A DNA stretch of 64,000 nucleotides from assembly GCA_035532295.1 (NCBI GenBank), contig DATKRH010000104.1:1-64000 (forward strand). The letters run 5' to 3'. This DNA is from DASUBV01 sp035532295. GTDB taxonomy: Bacteria; Actinomycetota; Actinomycetes; Streptosporangiales; Streptosporangiaceae. The position numbers and the translations under genes were made by a program. The notes under the pieces were generated by a model. It was not told where the DNA came from. It saw only the letters and a program-made list of their open reading frames with translations, and made no database searches. How positions within the stretch are numbered: the first letter of the stretch is position 1; each line of letters starts with the position of its first letter. Positions 7,266 through 15,463 of this stretch are shown one piece after another.

Positions 7266-8150
7266 GTGGTCGCGACGGTCGCGATCGCTGGGTGTTCCGG
7301 CTCCTCGGCCGGCACGCCCGCCCGCACCACGGCAGACCGGCCCGTCGGCGCCAGCGCAACGGCGGCGACGGCGGGGCCCCGTTATTACCTATCTCTTGGC
7401 GACTCGCTCGCGCGCGGCGTCCAGCCCAACTCAGCCGGCGTCAGCCAGGCGACCGCCGACGGCTATCCCGACCGGCTCTACGCCGTACTGCGGCGCGAGC
7501 ACCCCAGCTTGCGCCTGGTCAAGCTGGGCTGCTCGGGCGAGACCTCGTTCACGATGATCAGAGGCGGGATCTGTCACTACACCGCCGGCTCCCAGCTCGC
7601 GCAGGCCCGTAGCTTCCTGCGCGCGCACCGCCGTCAGGTCTCGCTCGTGACCATCGACATCGGCGCCAACGATCCCAACTCCTGCTTTCTGGGCGCCCCA
7701 CTCGGCAAGGTCGCCCGCTGTATGAGCTCCCGGGTCAGACTGACCGTTGACGACCTGCGGACCATCATGTCGGGCCTGCGCGCGGCGGGCGGTCCCAGGG
7801 TCAAGATCATCGGGATGAACTATTACGTGCCCGAGCTAGCCGGCTGGTTCAAGGGGAAGATCGGCAAGGAGATCGCCGTGCTGACCGAGCGGCTCGTGGA
7901 CGGCTACAACGGCCTGCTGACCCGCATGTATCAGCGTTACGGGGCCCGTGTCGCGAACGTCTTCGCCGCCTTTCACAGCGGCGACTTCACCGACCGGGTA
8001 CACCTGCCGCAGTTCGGCACGGTCCCGCGCAACGTCGCCACCATCTGCCAGCTGACCTGGGCCTGCGCCCCGCACCGGCCGAACGAGCACGCGAACGACA
8101 CCGGGTACGCCATCATCGCGCTGGCCTTCCTGCTCGCCGACCAGCCCTAG
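7266..8150 (+). CDS. Secreted SGNH/GDSL-family hydrolase, probable lipoprotein
   Basis: A serine esterase/lipase-like hydrolase acting outside the membrane. The catalytic Ser lies in YLSLGDSLARG (block I), with a block III-like Asn in DIGANDPNS and the catalytic Asp/His region NEHANDTGYAIIA near the end. An AIAGC-SGSS lipobox stands near the N-terminus. The only standard start in frame is GTG 7266, which leaves just nine residues before the lipobox Cys, too short for a signal peptide. Reading the frame upstream gives IRHFVTSIAAVAGCVVATV before AIAGC, a normal lipoprotein signal peptide. This would start at an ATC codon (7224) behind a GGGGG stretch. Substrate unknown. Confidence 0.85.
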   Translation: MVATVAIAGCSGSSAGTPARTTADRPVGASATAATAGPRYYLSLGDSLARGVQPNSAGVSQATADGYPDRLYAVLRREHPSLRLVKLGCSGETSFTMIRGGICHYTAGSQLAQARSFLRAHRRQVSLVTIDIGANDPNSCFLGAPLGKVARCMSSRVRLTVDDLRTIMSGLRAAGGPRVKIIGMNYYVPELAGWFKGKIGKEIAVLTERLVDGYNGLLTRMYQRYGARVANVFAAFHSGDFTDRVHLPQFGTVPRNVATICQLTWACAPHRPNEHANDTGYAIIALAFLLADQP

Positions 8151-8156
8151 CCCGGC

Positions 8157-10022
8157 CTAGCCCCCGAGTTCCTCCGCCAGGACCAGCCAGCGCTCCTCGA
8201 GCGCGGCCCGCTCCTCCTGCGCGGCCTTCAGCTGCGCGCCGAGCTCGATCAGCCGGGCGTAGTCGGTAGCGCTTTGCGCCAAATCTTCGCCCAGAGCCGC
8301 CTCGGTTTCGCTCAGCTTGCTGACCTGGCGTTCCAGCCGGGTGAGTTCCTTCTGCCCGGCCCGCTGGCGGGCCGCCACTCCCGGCGCCCCGGAGCTCGAT
8401 GCCGCACCGGCCGCACCGGCCGCACCCCCCGCACCGGCCGCACCGGCCGCACCGGCCGCACCGGCCGAGCTGCCTGGACCGACCGCACCGACCGAGCCCC
8501 TGCCCGCACGTTGCTGGTCGCGAAGCGCCAGGTACTCGTCCACGCCGCCCGGCAGGAACGCGAGCTTGCCATCGACCAGCGCGATCACATGATCGGTAAC
8601 CCGTTCGAGGAAATACCGGTCGTGGCTGACGGCCACCACCGAGCCCGGCCACCCGTCGAGCAGGTCCTCCAGTTCTGTCAGCGTCTCGATGTCCAGGTCG
8701 TTGGTCGGCTCGTCCAGCAGCAGCACATTCGGCTCCGCCAGCAGCATCATCATCAGCTGGAGCCGGCGGCGCTCACCCCCGGACAGCTCGCCGACCGGCG
8801 CCCACTGCCGCTCACCGCTCAGCCCGAGCCGCTCCAGCAACTGGCTCGCGGATAGCTCGCGCTTCCCGATCTGCACCGACCCGCGGACCTGCTCGGCGGC
8901 CTCCAGCACTCGCAGCCTGGGATCAACCCGCGGTGGTTCCTGGGTGAGGTAGCCGAGCCGAACCGTGCTGCCGCGCACCACCCGGCCGACGGCGTGCAGC
9001 CCTCCGCTCACCTCCCCGGTTCGCGGCGACACCGGAAGCGCGTCGGCCAGGAGGCTCAGCAGGGTCGTCTTCCCGCTGCCATTGACCCCCACGACGCCGA
9101 CTCGATCACCCGGTCCGAGCTGCCAGGTGACATCGTCCAGCAGCGTCCGCCGGCCGGCGGTCACCGTAACGTCCGTCAGCTCGATGACGGTCTTGCCCAG
9201 CCGGGCCGCCGCCAGGCTGGTCAGCTCGACACCGTCACGCGGCGGCGGCTCGTCGGCCGTCAGCGCGGTCGCGGCCTCGATGCGGAACTTGGGCTTGCTC
9301 GTCCGGGCGGGCGGCCCGCGCCGCAGCCAGGCCAGCTCCTTGCGGAGTAGGTTGCGCCGGCGCACGTCCGCCGCCTCGGCGAGCCTCGCTCGCTCCGCCC
9401 TCGCCAGGACGTAGGCGGAATAGCCGCCGTCATAGGCATGCACCTGCCCGTCGGCAAGCTCCCACGTCCGCTCGCACACCTCATCCAGGAACCACCGGTC
9501 GTGGGTCACCACCACGTAGCTCTTGCCGTAGTCGCGCAGGTAGCCCGCGAGCCAGCGGATGGCCTCGATGTCCAGGTGGTTGGTGGGCTCGTCGAGCAGG
9601 AGTAGGTCGTGAGAGCCGAGCAGCACCGCCGCCAGCATGGTGCGCCGACGCTCACCGCCCGACAGGCGCCCGACCTCGGCGGTCAGGTCGATGTCGGACA
9701 GCAGCGCCCCGATGACGGCCCGGCTGCGCGGATCCGCCGCCCACTCGTGCTCGGGCAGCGAGCCGAACACGATCTCCGCGACCCGCCCGGTCGCCTGCTC
9801 GGCCTGCGGTAGGTAGCCGACCGTGATGCCCCTGACTCGGGTCGAGCGTCCCGAGTCGAGGTCGGCGGTTCCCGCCAGCGCCGCCAGCAGCGTGGTCTTG
9901 CCCGCGCCGTTCCGCCCGACCACGCCGACCCGGTCCCCGGCCGATACACCCAGCGACAACCGGTCCAGAAGCACTCGCGGGCCGTACGCCTTGGTGGCCA
10001 GCTCCAGGTTGACCAGGTTCAC
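8157..10022 (-). CDS. ABC-F family ATPase (Uup/translation-factor type)
   Basis: A soluble 621-aa protein with two ABC ATPase domains and no membrane part, as in ABC-F ribosome-associated factors. The first domain has Walker A GRNGAGKT, signature LSGGERRR and LLLDEPTNHLDIEA. The second has GVNGSGKT, LSGGERRRLQ and LLLDEPTNDLDIET. The interdomain linker (about 240-280) is short and basic (RRGPPARTSKPKFRIEAA). After domain 2 comes an Ala/Gly-rich low-complexity stretch from a 9-bp array, then a C-terminal helical hairpin (about 550-615) like the Uup C-terminal domain. It starts at GTG 10022 with a GTGA 4-bp overlap on ispE, so the two are translationally coupled. Housekeeping function is more likely than antibiotic resistance. 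Confidence 0.93.
   Translation of the reverse strand: MNLVNLELATKAYGPRVLLDRLSLGVSAGDRVGVVGRNGAGKTTLLAALAGTADLDSGRSTRVRGITVGYLPQAEQATGRVAEIVFGSLPEHEWAADPRSRAVIGALLSDIDLTAEVGRLSGGERRRTMLAAVLLGSHDLLLLDEPTNHLDIEAIRWLAGYLRDYGKSYVVVTHDRWFLDEVCERTWELADGQVHAYDGGYSAYVLARAERARLAEAADVRRRNLLRKELAWLRRGPPARTSKPKFRIEAATALTADEPPPRDGVELTSLAAARLGKTVIELTDVTVTAGRRTLLDDVTWQLGPGDRVGVVGVNGSGKTTLLSLLADALPVSPRTGEVSGGLHAVGRVVRGSTVRLGYLTQEPPRVDPRLRVLEAAEQVRGSVQIGKRELSASQLLERLGLSGERQWAPVGELSGGERRRLQLMMMLLAEPNVLLLDEPTNDLDIETLTELEDLLDGWPGSVVAVSHDRYFLERVTDHVIALVDGKLAFLPGGVDEYLALRDQQRAGRGSVGAVGPGSSAGAAGAAGAAGAGGAAGAAGAASSSGAPGVAARQRAGQKELTRLERQVSKLSETEAALGEDLAQSATDYARLIELGAQLKAAQEERAALEERWLVLAEELGG
8401..8467. repeat. 9-bp tandem array in ABC-F linker
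   Basis: About seven units of GCCGCACCG with one variant (CCCGCACCG-like) encode the AGAAGAAGAAG stretch between ATPase domain 2 and the C-terminal helical hairpin. Confidence 0.85.
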
Positions 10023-10963
10023 ACCGATTCCCTCACGGGCACGACGGCGGCGCCCGGCACCGGTCCGCTGGCCACGGTCACGGCCCGGCAGATCCCGGCG
10101 CCGGTCAGCGAGACTGCGAGGTCTCGCGCATGCGCCGCATCGCCGGCCAGGAACAGGCAGGTCGGACCCGAGCCCGACACCATCACGCCGACCGCGCCGT
10201 GCGCCCGGCCGGCCGTCAGCGCGCGCCGCAGTTCCGGACGGAGCGAGATCGCGGCCGGCTGCAGGTCATTCACCAACTCCGGGCCGACCGCGGTCGGGCT
10301 GCCGGATCGCAGCGCGGCCATCAGTGGGCCGCTGAGCTGCGGCTCGGGTACCTCGCCCACCGAGCGTGCGGCCCGCAAGCGGTCGCAGGTGGCGTAGACC
10401 TCGGGAGTGGACAGGCCGCCGGAAGCGAAGGCCAGCGCCCAGTGGTACGACCCGGCGGCCAGGGCTGCCGTCAGCAGTTCGCCGCGCCCGCGCCCGACGG
10501 CCGTGCCGCCGACGAGCGCGAACGGGACGTCGCTGCCGAGCCTGGCAGCTATCTGGCACAGCTCCTGCTGGGTCAGGCCGGTGCGCCACAGCTCGTTGCA
10601 CGCCACCAGTGTGGCCGCGGCATCCGCGCTCCCCCCGGCCAGCCCGGCAGCCATCGGGATGCGCTTACGGATCTCTATCTGCACGGCCGGCCGCGCCCGC
10701 TGCCCCGTGGCCCGGGCCAGCGCGGTCACCGCCTTGCTGGCCAGGTTGGTGGGGCCGGTGGGCACCGATGCCGCGTCCTCGCCGCTCACCACGATCCTGG
10801 TCCGCTCGGCCGGGCGCACCGTCACCTCGTCGTACAGCGAGACCGCCTGGTACACCGTCACCACGCCGTGATAGCCGTCGGGCCGGACTGGCCCGACGGC
10901 TAGCTGGAGATTCACCTTCGCCGGCACGCGGACAGTCACTGCCGACGGCGTAGTAAGGGTCAC
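10019..10963 (-). CDS. ispE: 4-diphosphocytidyl-2-C-methyl-D-erythritol kinase
   Basis: A GHMP kinase of the MEP isoprenoid pathway that phosphorylates CDP-ME at the 2-hydroxyl. The 314-aa product has VRVPAKVNLQLAVG at the start (substrate-binding Lys/Asn), the GHMP glycine loop PMAAGLAGGSADAAATL (about 102-118) and the C-terminal VMVSGSGPTCLFL. The usual actinomycete order rsmA-ispE is present but interrupted here by the 11-15.4 kb block. A -10-like TACGAT stands 9 nt before the GTG start, so the gene may be leaderless. It is coupled to the ABC-F gene by a GTGA overlap. Confidence 0.95.
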   Translation of the reverse strand: MTLTTPSAVTVRVPAKVNLQLAVGPVRPDGYHGVVTVYQAVSLYDEVTVRPAERTRIVVSGEDAASVPTGPTNLASKAVTALARATGQRARPAVQIEIRKRIPMAAGLAGGSADAAATLVACNELWRTGLTQQELCQIAARLGSDVPFALVGGTAVGRGRGELLTAALAAGSYHWALAFASGGLSTPEVYATCDRLRAARSVGEVPEPQLSGPLMAALRSGSPTAVGPELVNDLQPAAISLRPELRRALTAGRAHGAVGVMVSGSGPTCLFLAGDAAHARDLAVSLTGAGICRAVTVASGPVPGAAVVPVRESV

Positions 10964-10972
10964 GATCTGATG

Positions 10973-10978
10973 ATCGTA
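10973..10978 (-). promoter_or_regulatory. -10-like hexamer before ispE (leaderless candidate)
   Basis: Minus-strand TACGAT, 9 nt before the ispE GTG at 10963. Confidence 0.45.
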
Positions 10979-11075
10979 CGCGGATCATCCACCTAGGCGG
11001 GAGCCTGGTCAGGCCCTCCAGACCGGCACGTTCCTGGCTGGTCCCCGCGGACGCTTGGCGTGCCACCATGGCGAG

Positions 11076-11849
11076 GTGGAGCGTCCAGATACCCGGAAGA
11101 TATGGAATGCCAATGCCCCCGCGTGGACGGAACTGTCGCGCGCCGGCTATGACGTTTACCGAGACTTGGTCAACACTCCTGCGTTCTTCGCGATGCTCCC
11201 GCAGGTCAGTGGCATGTCGTGTCTGGACCTGGGCTGCGGCGAGGGGCACAACACCCGCCTGCTTGCTGATCAGGGCGCTCGAGTCGTAGCTCTCGATGTC
11301 GCCGAGTCGTTCATCGCGGCGGCCGCCGCGCAAGATAGGCACGGTATCCGCTACGTCATTGCCGACGGGGCCGTTCTGCCGTTCAGCACGTCGACGTTCG
11401 ACGCGGTGACCGCCTTCATGAGCCTGATGGACGTGGCCGATCCCGAGCGGACGCTTCGCGAGGTGGCGCGTATCCTGCGGTCCGGCGGCTTCGTGCAGTT
11501 CTCGGTAGTCCATCCGGTCACGTCGACTCCCGTTCGGCGATGGGCGAACGACGAGTCAGGCAGCCGCGAGGCGCTGACGATTGGCGACTACTTTTACGAG
11601 GGCCCGCTGACCGAGACCTGGAGTTTCGGCGCCGCGCCGAAGAAGGTTCGAGAGCGGCATCGGCCCTTCACGATCACCTACGCGCGCCGGACGCTCGCCG
11701 GGTGGCTCGGCGCGGTCCTCAGCGCCGGGCTGACCATCGAGGAGATCGTCGAACCCCGCGCTGACGAACACACTGCTACCGCTCACCCAGAGGTTGCCGA
11801 TACCCGAATCGTTCCGTACTTCCTCATCATTCGTGCTCGAAAGCCCTGA
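11076..11849 (+). CDS. Class I SAM-dependent methyltransferase
   Basis: A Methyltransf_11-type enzyme of about 257 aa. Motif I CLDLGCGEGHNTRLLA, acidic VVALDVAESF, post-motif GIRYVIADGAVLPF and motif III region LREVARILRSGGFVQFSVVHP are clear. It begins like family members with RKIWNANAPAWTELSR. Start chosen at GTG 11076 (MERPDTRK); TTG 11055 is also in frame. The substrate cannot be told. It is the first plus-strand gene of the block inserted between ispE and rsmA and is isolated on its strand. Confidence 0.82.
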   Translation: MERPDTRKIWNANAPAWTELSRAGYDVYRDLVNTPAFFAMLPQVSGMSCLDLGCGEGHNTRLLADQGARVVALDVAESFIAAAAAQDRHGIRYVIADGAVLPFSTSTFDAVTAFMSLMDVADPERTLREVARILRSGGFVQFSVVHPVTSTPVRRWANDESGSREALTIGDYFYEGPLTETWSFGAAPKKVRERHRPFTITYARRTLAGWLGAVLSAGLTIEEIVEPRADEHTATAHPEVADTRIVPYFLIIRARKP

Positions 11850-11887
11850 CGCGCCCCGGAGACGCCTGGGGTGTGGGTAGTTGCCTG

Positions 11888-13492
11888 TCAGGCCGCGGTG
11901 GCGCCTGGTGGTCCATGGCTGTGCAGCACCTTGGTGCTGTCGGGGCTGGTAGCAGTCGTGGTCCCGTCGCCGTTGAGCGCGAGAGTCCAGCCCCACCGGT
12001 GAATGGCTATGAGGTGGTGGAAGGGGCACAACAAGAGGAGATTAGACAGGCAGGTCGCACCGCCCTGGGATCTGGGCTTGATGTGGTGGACCTGGCAGGC
12101 GGCGGGCGGCTGACGGCAGCCGGCGAAGGCGCAGTGCCGATCCCGGGCGATAACGGCCCGCCGCAGGTGCGGGGGCACGGTCGCGGTGGCAGCGCCGACG
12201 TCCAGCGGCAGGCTCTGTGCCGGGGGGAACTCGGCGGCGAGCAGGCCCGTGCGCAGGAACGCGGCCAGCCCGGCGGGGCCGGACAGGACGTCGGCGGCGT
12301 AGGCCAGCACCAGGTCCTGGAGCCGGGCGAGAGTCCGCGGCGGCAGGGTGGCTGGGTCAGGCGAGCGAGGAGCCCGTCGGTCGCGGACGCGGACGCCGCC
12401 CGGAACCGGCGGCAGCCCAGTCCCAGGCGGGCGCCCAGTCCCAGGCGGGAACCCAGGCCGCAGGGCGGCCAGGAACTCACCGGTCAGCTTCGCCAAGGCA
12501 GCGCGGTTAACACGCCCGAACACGATCGGGGTGATCTGCGCGTCGCATGCGTAGGCCTCGGCCGCCGCGCGGCCGGATACCCAGCCGGGCTCGCCGTCTC
12601 CGGCGGCGCGGCCGGCCGCCCACACTCTCTCGGCCTCGGCAGCCGAGCCGTGTCCGGCGTCGGCGGCGCCGTCGAGGCTGCGGAGCTGGTCGAGGGTGAG
12701 ATGGAGCTGGATCTGGGTGGGCTGCCCGGCGCGGTCAGGCAGGCAGCCGGCGGCGACGAGGCGTCGACACCCCTCCTCCAGCGCATCGTGGTCCCGCTGC
12801 TGCTTCGTCCGATCGTCTTCCGGGCCTGCCTTCTTCCCGAGCGACTCCAAGACCGCGGCCAGCGCGGCAGCGCATTCGGGGGTAAGGTCGCCAGATAGCT
12901 TGCCCGCGTTCTCGTAGGTGAGGTCCAGGCGGACGCCGCGGTCGGTGAACCCGTCTTTATCCTCGGTGTCGGGCTGGGCGCTGCGCTGGCGCATCTCAGC
13001 GGCCAGCGCGGCCAGGTCCGCCAGGTCCGCCCCGCCGGCTGCGGCGGCGAGCAAGATCGCGTCGCCGTCGGCGCGCAGGTGGTCGGGCAGCAGGTCCGTC
13101 CACCCACTGATCTGCCCGGCCCACGACGGCGAGATCTCCGCGGCAGCCAGCGCGTCGGCCAGCGCGGGGTGGCGGCGCAGCCGGTGCATCCAGCCGACCG
13201 CACCCGAGGCGGCACCGCGGGTGATGCGTGCCTGCCACATCAGCCAGCTGCGCGCCGAGCAGTGTCCGTCGGCCTCCAGCCCGCCGCCGGACACGAATGC
13301 GGATAACGCCCGGGTCAGCGCCGCCGTGTGCCGCGCCTCGGCCCGCTCCAGGCCGTGCAGCGTGGCCGCCTGCTCTGCCAGGGTTAACGATCCTGCGTCA
13401 GCGCTCGCCAGGTATCCCAGCGCGCCATCCAGCATGCCCAGTGCCTCGGCCGCGCTAGACGGCGTGGCGGGCTGCTGGCCGGGGGCAGGCAT
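11888..13492 (-). CDS. DUF222 domain protein with C-terminal HNH nuclease domain (13E12 family)
   Basis: A 534-aa protein of the actinobacterial 13E12/DUF222 group. A helical DUF222 part fills about residues 20-330 (SARSWLMWQARITRGAASGAVGWM is diagnostic). A Pro/Gly-rich insert (PPGTGRPPGTGLPPVPGG) follows. The C-terminal HNH domain has RDRHCAFAGC, the metal-binding HHIKPRSQGG and LLLLCPFHHLIAIH. Such genes occur in many copies in actinobacteria and are regarded as mobile or repeated genes of unproven function; nuclease activity is inferred from the intact HNH residues. A minus-strand promoter is visible about 185 bp upstream. Confidence 0.93.
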   Translation of the reverse strand: MPAPGQQPATPSSAAEALGMLDGALGYLASADAGSLTLAEQAATLHGLERAEARHTAALTRALSAFVSGGGLEADGHCSARSWLMWQARITRGAASGAVGWMHRLRRHPALADALAAAEISPSWAGQISGWTDLLPDHLRADGDAILLAAAAGGADLADLAALAAEMRQRSAQPDTEDKDGFTDRGVRLDLTYENAGKLSGDLTPECAAALAAVLESLGKKAGPEDDRTKQQRDHDALEEGCRRLVAAGCLPDRAGQPTQIQLHLTLDQLRSLDGAADAGHGSAAEAERVWAAGRAAGDGEPGWVSGRAAAEAYACDAQITPIVFGRVNRAALAKLTGEFLAALRPGFPPGTGRPPGTGLPPVPGGVRVRDRRAPRSPDPATLPPRTLARLQDLVLAYAADVLSGPAGLAAFLRTGLLAAEFPPAQSLPLDVGAATATVPPHLRRAVIARDRHCAFAGCRQPPAACQVHHIKPRSQGGATCLSNLLLLCPFHHLIAIHRWGWTLALNGDGTTTATSPDSTKVLHSHGPPGATAA

Positions 13493-13676
13493 CGGGTACC
13501 TCCATCAGTGCGGCCAGGACAGCGAGCCTGAGCCGGGCAATGAGAGACCTGGACAGGGAGCAGGGCATGCGCGAGCGATCTGCTGCGGAGGGGCCGCTCA
13601 CCGGGACGGATGCTCCTCGCGGAGCGCCATCGTCTGTTAACCGTAACCTCACTGGTCCCGGCGGCGCCAATCTCTC

Positions 13677-13705
13677 TTAATCGAACTTGTACTCGACTAT
13701 ATCAA
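13677..13705 (-). promoter_or_regulatory. Putative sigma-70-type promoter for the DUF222/HNH gene
   Basis: Minus strand: -35 TTGATA (13705-13700), 17-bp spacer, -10 GATTAA (13682-13677). It lies in an AT-rich patch unlike the surrounding DNA and would leave a leader of about 180 nt before the GTG/ATG region at 13492. Confidence 0.5.
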
Positions 13706-13771
13706 AGTAACGCGATACTCGCTCGCACACCGGCACGATATTTTCAACTGTCTCCCGGCGTCAGAAAATCA

Positions 13772-13800
13772 TTGACGATGACTCGAATACGACATAAATT
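13772..13800 (+). promoter_or_regulatory. Strong sigma-70-type promoter for the 13932 gene
   Basis: Plus strand: -35 TTGACG (13772-13777), exactly 17 bp, -10 TAAATT (13795-13800). The predicted start point near 13806-13808 falls inside the 16-bp palindrome that follows. Confidence 0.7.
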
Positions 13801-13816
13801 GTTGATGATCATCAAC
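13801..13816. promoter_or_regulatory. Perfect 16-bp palindrome on the promoter start point
   Basis: GTTGATGATCATCAAC is its own reverse complement over all 16 bp. It follows the -10 hexamer directly and therefore covers the expected transcription start. It lacks a following T-run, so an operator is more likely than a terminator. The protein binding it is unknown; the HTH protein encoded downstream is a candidate. Confidence 0.65.
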
Positions 13817-13851
13817 TAGGCGGCCCGCCGGCGCTTGGGCGGTCGCCCGTG

Positions 13852-13911
13852 CACCGAACTCCCGTGGGCCGAACTCCCGGGCGCCGAACTCCCGGGCGCC
13901 GAGTGCCCGCC
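13852..13911. repeat. 15-bp tandem array (4 units) in the leader of the 13932 gene
   Basis: Units of about CGCCGAACTCCCGGG repeat four times with a few changes (the outer units are degenerate). The array is non-coding as annotated and lies in the predicted 5' leader, 20 bp before the start codon. Confidence 0.85.
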
Positions 13912-13931
13912 ACGTCGGCCAGGAGGCGAAC

Positions 13932-14456
13932 GTGACGTTTTTCAGCGTCTTGATCCAGACGCGTGCGGACGGCGCCGGAGATCTCGACCGGGCCGCGCTG
14001 AACGCGTTCGCCGACGCCGCCGAGCCTTATCAGGCCGCCGTGCGGGGTGGCACCCGTTCGTGGTCCGCGCGGATACGAGTCGAGGCCAATGGCGCCGCCG
14101 ATGGCGCGGCCCTCGGGGTGGCGCTCGTGACCTTGCTGGCCAAGCAGGCGGGCCTGCCCGCGTGGCCGGTGGTCCGCGCTGAGGCGGTCCGCGAGGACGT
14201 GCTCGACGAGGACGTGCTCACCGAGGACCTCGCCCGGTCGCGCCTTCCCGAGCTGGTCTCGGGGCCCGAGGCCGCCGAGATCCTCGGCGTGTCCGTCCAG
14301 CGGGTGCATCAACTGGCCGTGGAGCACTCCGACTTCCCCGCGCCGGCTTACCGGCTTCGCGCCGCCAGCCTGTGGCTGCGCCAGGAGATCGTCTCCTTCG
14401 GAGAACGGTGGGACCGCAAGCGCGGCCGGCCTCGCAAGGACCCCGAGGGCGCCTGA
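13932..14456 (+). CDS. Two-domain protein with AlpA/excisionase-like helix-turn-helix
   Basis: 174 aa. The first 95 residues form an alternating beta/alpha domain of unrecognised family (FFSVLIQTRADGAG and SARIRVEANGAAD are strand-like). The C-terminal part (about 109-170) is a winged-HTH of the AlpA/MerR-like type: LVSGPEAAEILGVSVQRVHQLAVEHSDFPAP, LRAASLWLRQEIVSFGERW and a basic RKRGRPRK tail. Proteins of this pattern are common and uncharacterised in actinomycetes. It starts at ATG 13932 after GGAGGCGAACG, a good ribosome-binding site. A strong promoter with a palindrome at its start point lies about 120 bp upstream, so autoregulation is plausible. Confidence 0.75.
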   Translation: MTFFSVLIQTRADGAGDLDRAALNAFADAAEPYQAAVRGGTRSWSARIRVEANGAADGAALGVALVTLLAKQAGLPAWPVVRAEAVREDVLDEDVLTEDLARSRLPELVSGPEAAEILGVSVQRVHQLAVEHSDFPAPAYRLRAASLWLRQEIVSFGERWDRKRGRPRKDPEGA

Positions 14457-14502
14457 TCCAGTCGCCCGGTGGCCTCCTCTCGCCGCCGAGCGCAGCCCGG
14501 CC

Positions 14503-14508
14503 TATGGT
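14503..14508 (+). promoter_or_regulatory. -10-like hexamer before the SCO6745-family gene
   Basis: TATGGT, 6 nt before the ATG at 14515; the transcript would be leaderless. Confidence 0.5.
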
Positions 14509-14514
14509 TCGTTC

Positions 14515-15372
14515 ATGACCTCTCCGCTCGCCCGGCGCGCACACAACGCGACCAACGCGCTGCACTCGCTGATCTACTTCGCGCCCGAGGCGGAGCAGCA
14601 GTTCACGAGCATCGGCCTCGAAGCCGGACGCATGTGCTACTTCGCCGGACGCTCGGCGCCGATGGGCGCGGTCGGTCCTGGCGTCGTGGCTGCCGCCTTC
14701 TATAACTTCAGCCCGGCGCTCGTGGCACAGTGCATTCCGCGAGCATGGGAGCTCGCCAGCCCGGCGGCCGTGATCGAGGCCCGCTTCGCCGCCGTCGACG
14801 CCGCGCTGCGCCGTCTCCTAGGCGTTGACCTCATCGCCTCGGCCGAGATGAAGACGATGGCCGCGCTCGTTCGCGAGGCGGCCGAGGCGTGCAGCGGGGA
14901 GGGCCGCCCGCTGTATGCGGGACACGCCGATCTGGACTGGCCGAGCGGTTCGCACCTGGAGTTGTGGCACGGCCTGTCCCTGCTGCGCGAGTATCGCGGC
15001 GACGGCCACATCGCCGCCCTCGTCGCGGCCGGGCTCAGCGGGATCGAGGCATTGGTGACCCACACGGTGACCGGGCAGGGTTTCGTGCCGGACTTCGCCC
15101 GGTCCAGCCGGGGGTGGAGCCAGGACGACTGGGATGTGGCGATCGCCGGACTTGCCGCGCTCGGGCTGCTGGACTGCGATGGCGCGCTGACCGCCGCCGG
15201 GCAGGAAGTACGGGCACATGTCGAGCGGGAGACCGACCGGATGGCCGCCCCGCCGTGGCTGCACCTCGGCGACGAGCGCACCGAGGAGGTCGTCCGGATC
15301 GGCAAGGTCATGACGCGCGCCGTCATGTCGGCCGGCGCCTTCCCGAGCGGCGGAGTTTTCGCGAGAACCTAG
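14515..15372 (+). CDS. SCO6745-family conserved protein (winged-helix-like)
   Basis: 285 aa, recognised from the opening RRAHNATNALHSLIYFAPEA and from GLEAGRMCYFAGRSAPMGAVGPGVVAA, both characteristic of the actinobacterial SCO6745 family. The middle contains LELWHGLSLLREYRGDGHIAALVAAGLSGIEALVTH, and the end resembles a MarR-like winged helix (GWSQDDWDVAIAGLAALGLLDCDGALTAAGQEV). No catalytic motif is recognised and the family has no established function. It is preceded by a -10 element only 6 nt away and is convergent with rsmA. Confidence 0.85.
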   Translation: MTSPLARRAHNATNALHSLIYFAPEAEQQFTSIGLEAGRMCYFAGRSAPMGAVGPGVVAAAFYNFSPALVAQCIPRAWELASPAAVIEARFAAVDAALRRLLGVDLIASAEMKTMAALVREAAEACSGEGRPLYAGHADLDWPSGSHLELWHGLSLLREYRGDGHIAALVAAGLSGIEALVTHTVTGQGFVPDFARSSRGWSQDDWDVAIAGLAALGLLDCDGALTAAGQEVRAHVERETDRMAAPPWLHLGDERTEEVVRIGKVMTRAVMSAGAFPSGGVFART

Positions 15373-15414
15373 CTGGCTGGAAATTAGGGCTGAGGGGGCG
15401 GTACGGGCTGGAGA

Positions 15415-15437
15415 GGAGCCTGGGGCAGCAAGGCTCC
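15415..15437. terminator. Possible stem-loop between convergent genes
   Basis: GGAGCC (15415-15420) and GGCTCC (15432-15437) can pair around an 11-nt loop between the plus-strand SCO6745-family stop and the minus-strand rsmA stop. No T-run follows, so it is a weak call. Confidence 0.3.
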
Positions 15438-15463
15438 GGGACGACGCCGCCGGGCTCCGCTCA

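Noticed and set aside
8157..10022. ABC-F gene as an antibiotic-resistance determinant
   Set aside because: Interdomain linker is short and the gene is coupled to ispE in a housekeeping neighbourhood; no biosynthetic cluster is present.
11888..13492. DUF222/HNH gene as a restriction enzyme or intein
   Set aside because: No methyltransferase or splicing motifs; it fits the 13E12 family and stands as an independent gene.
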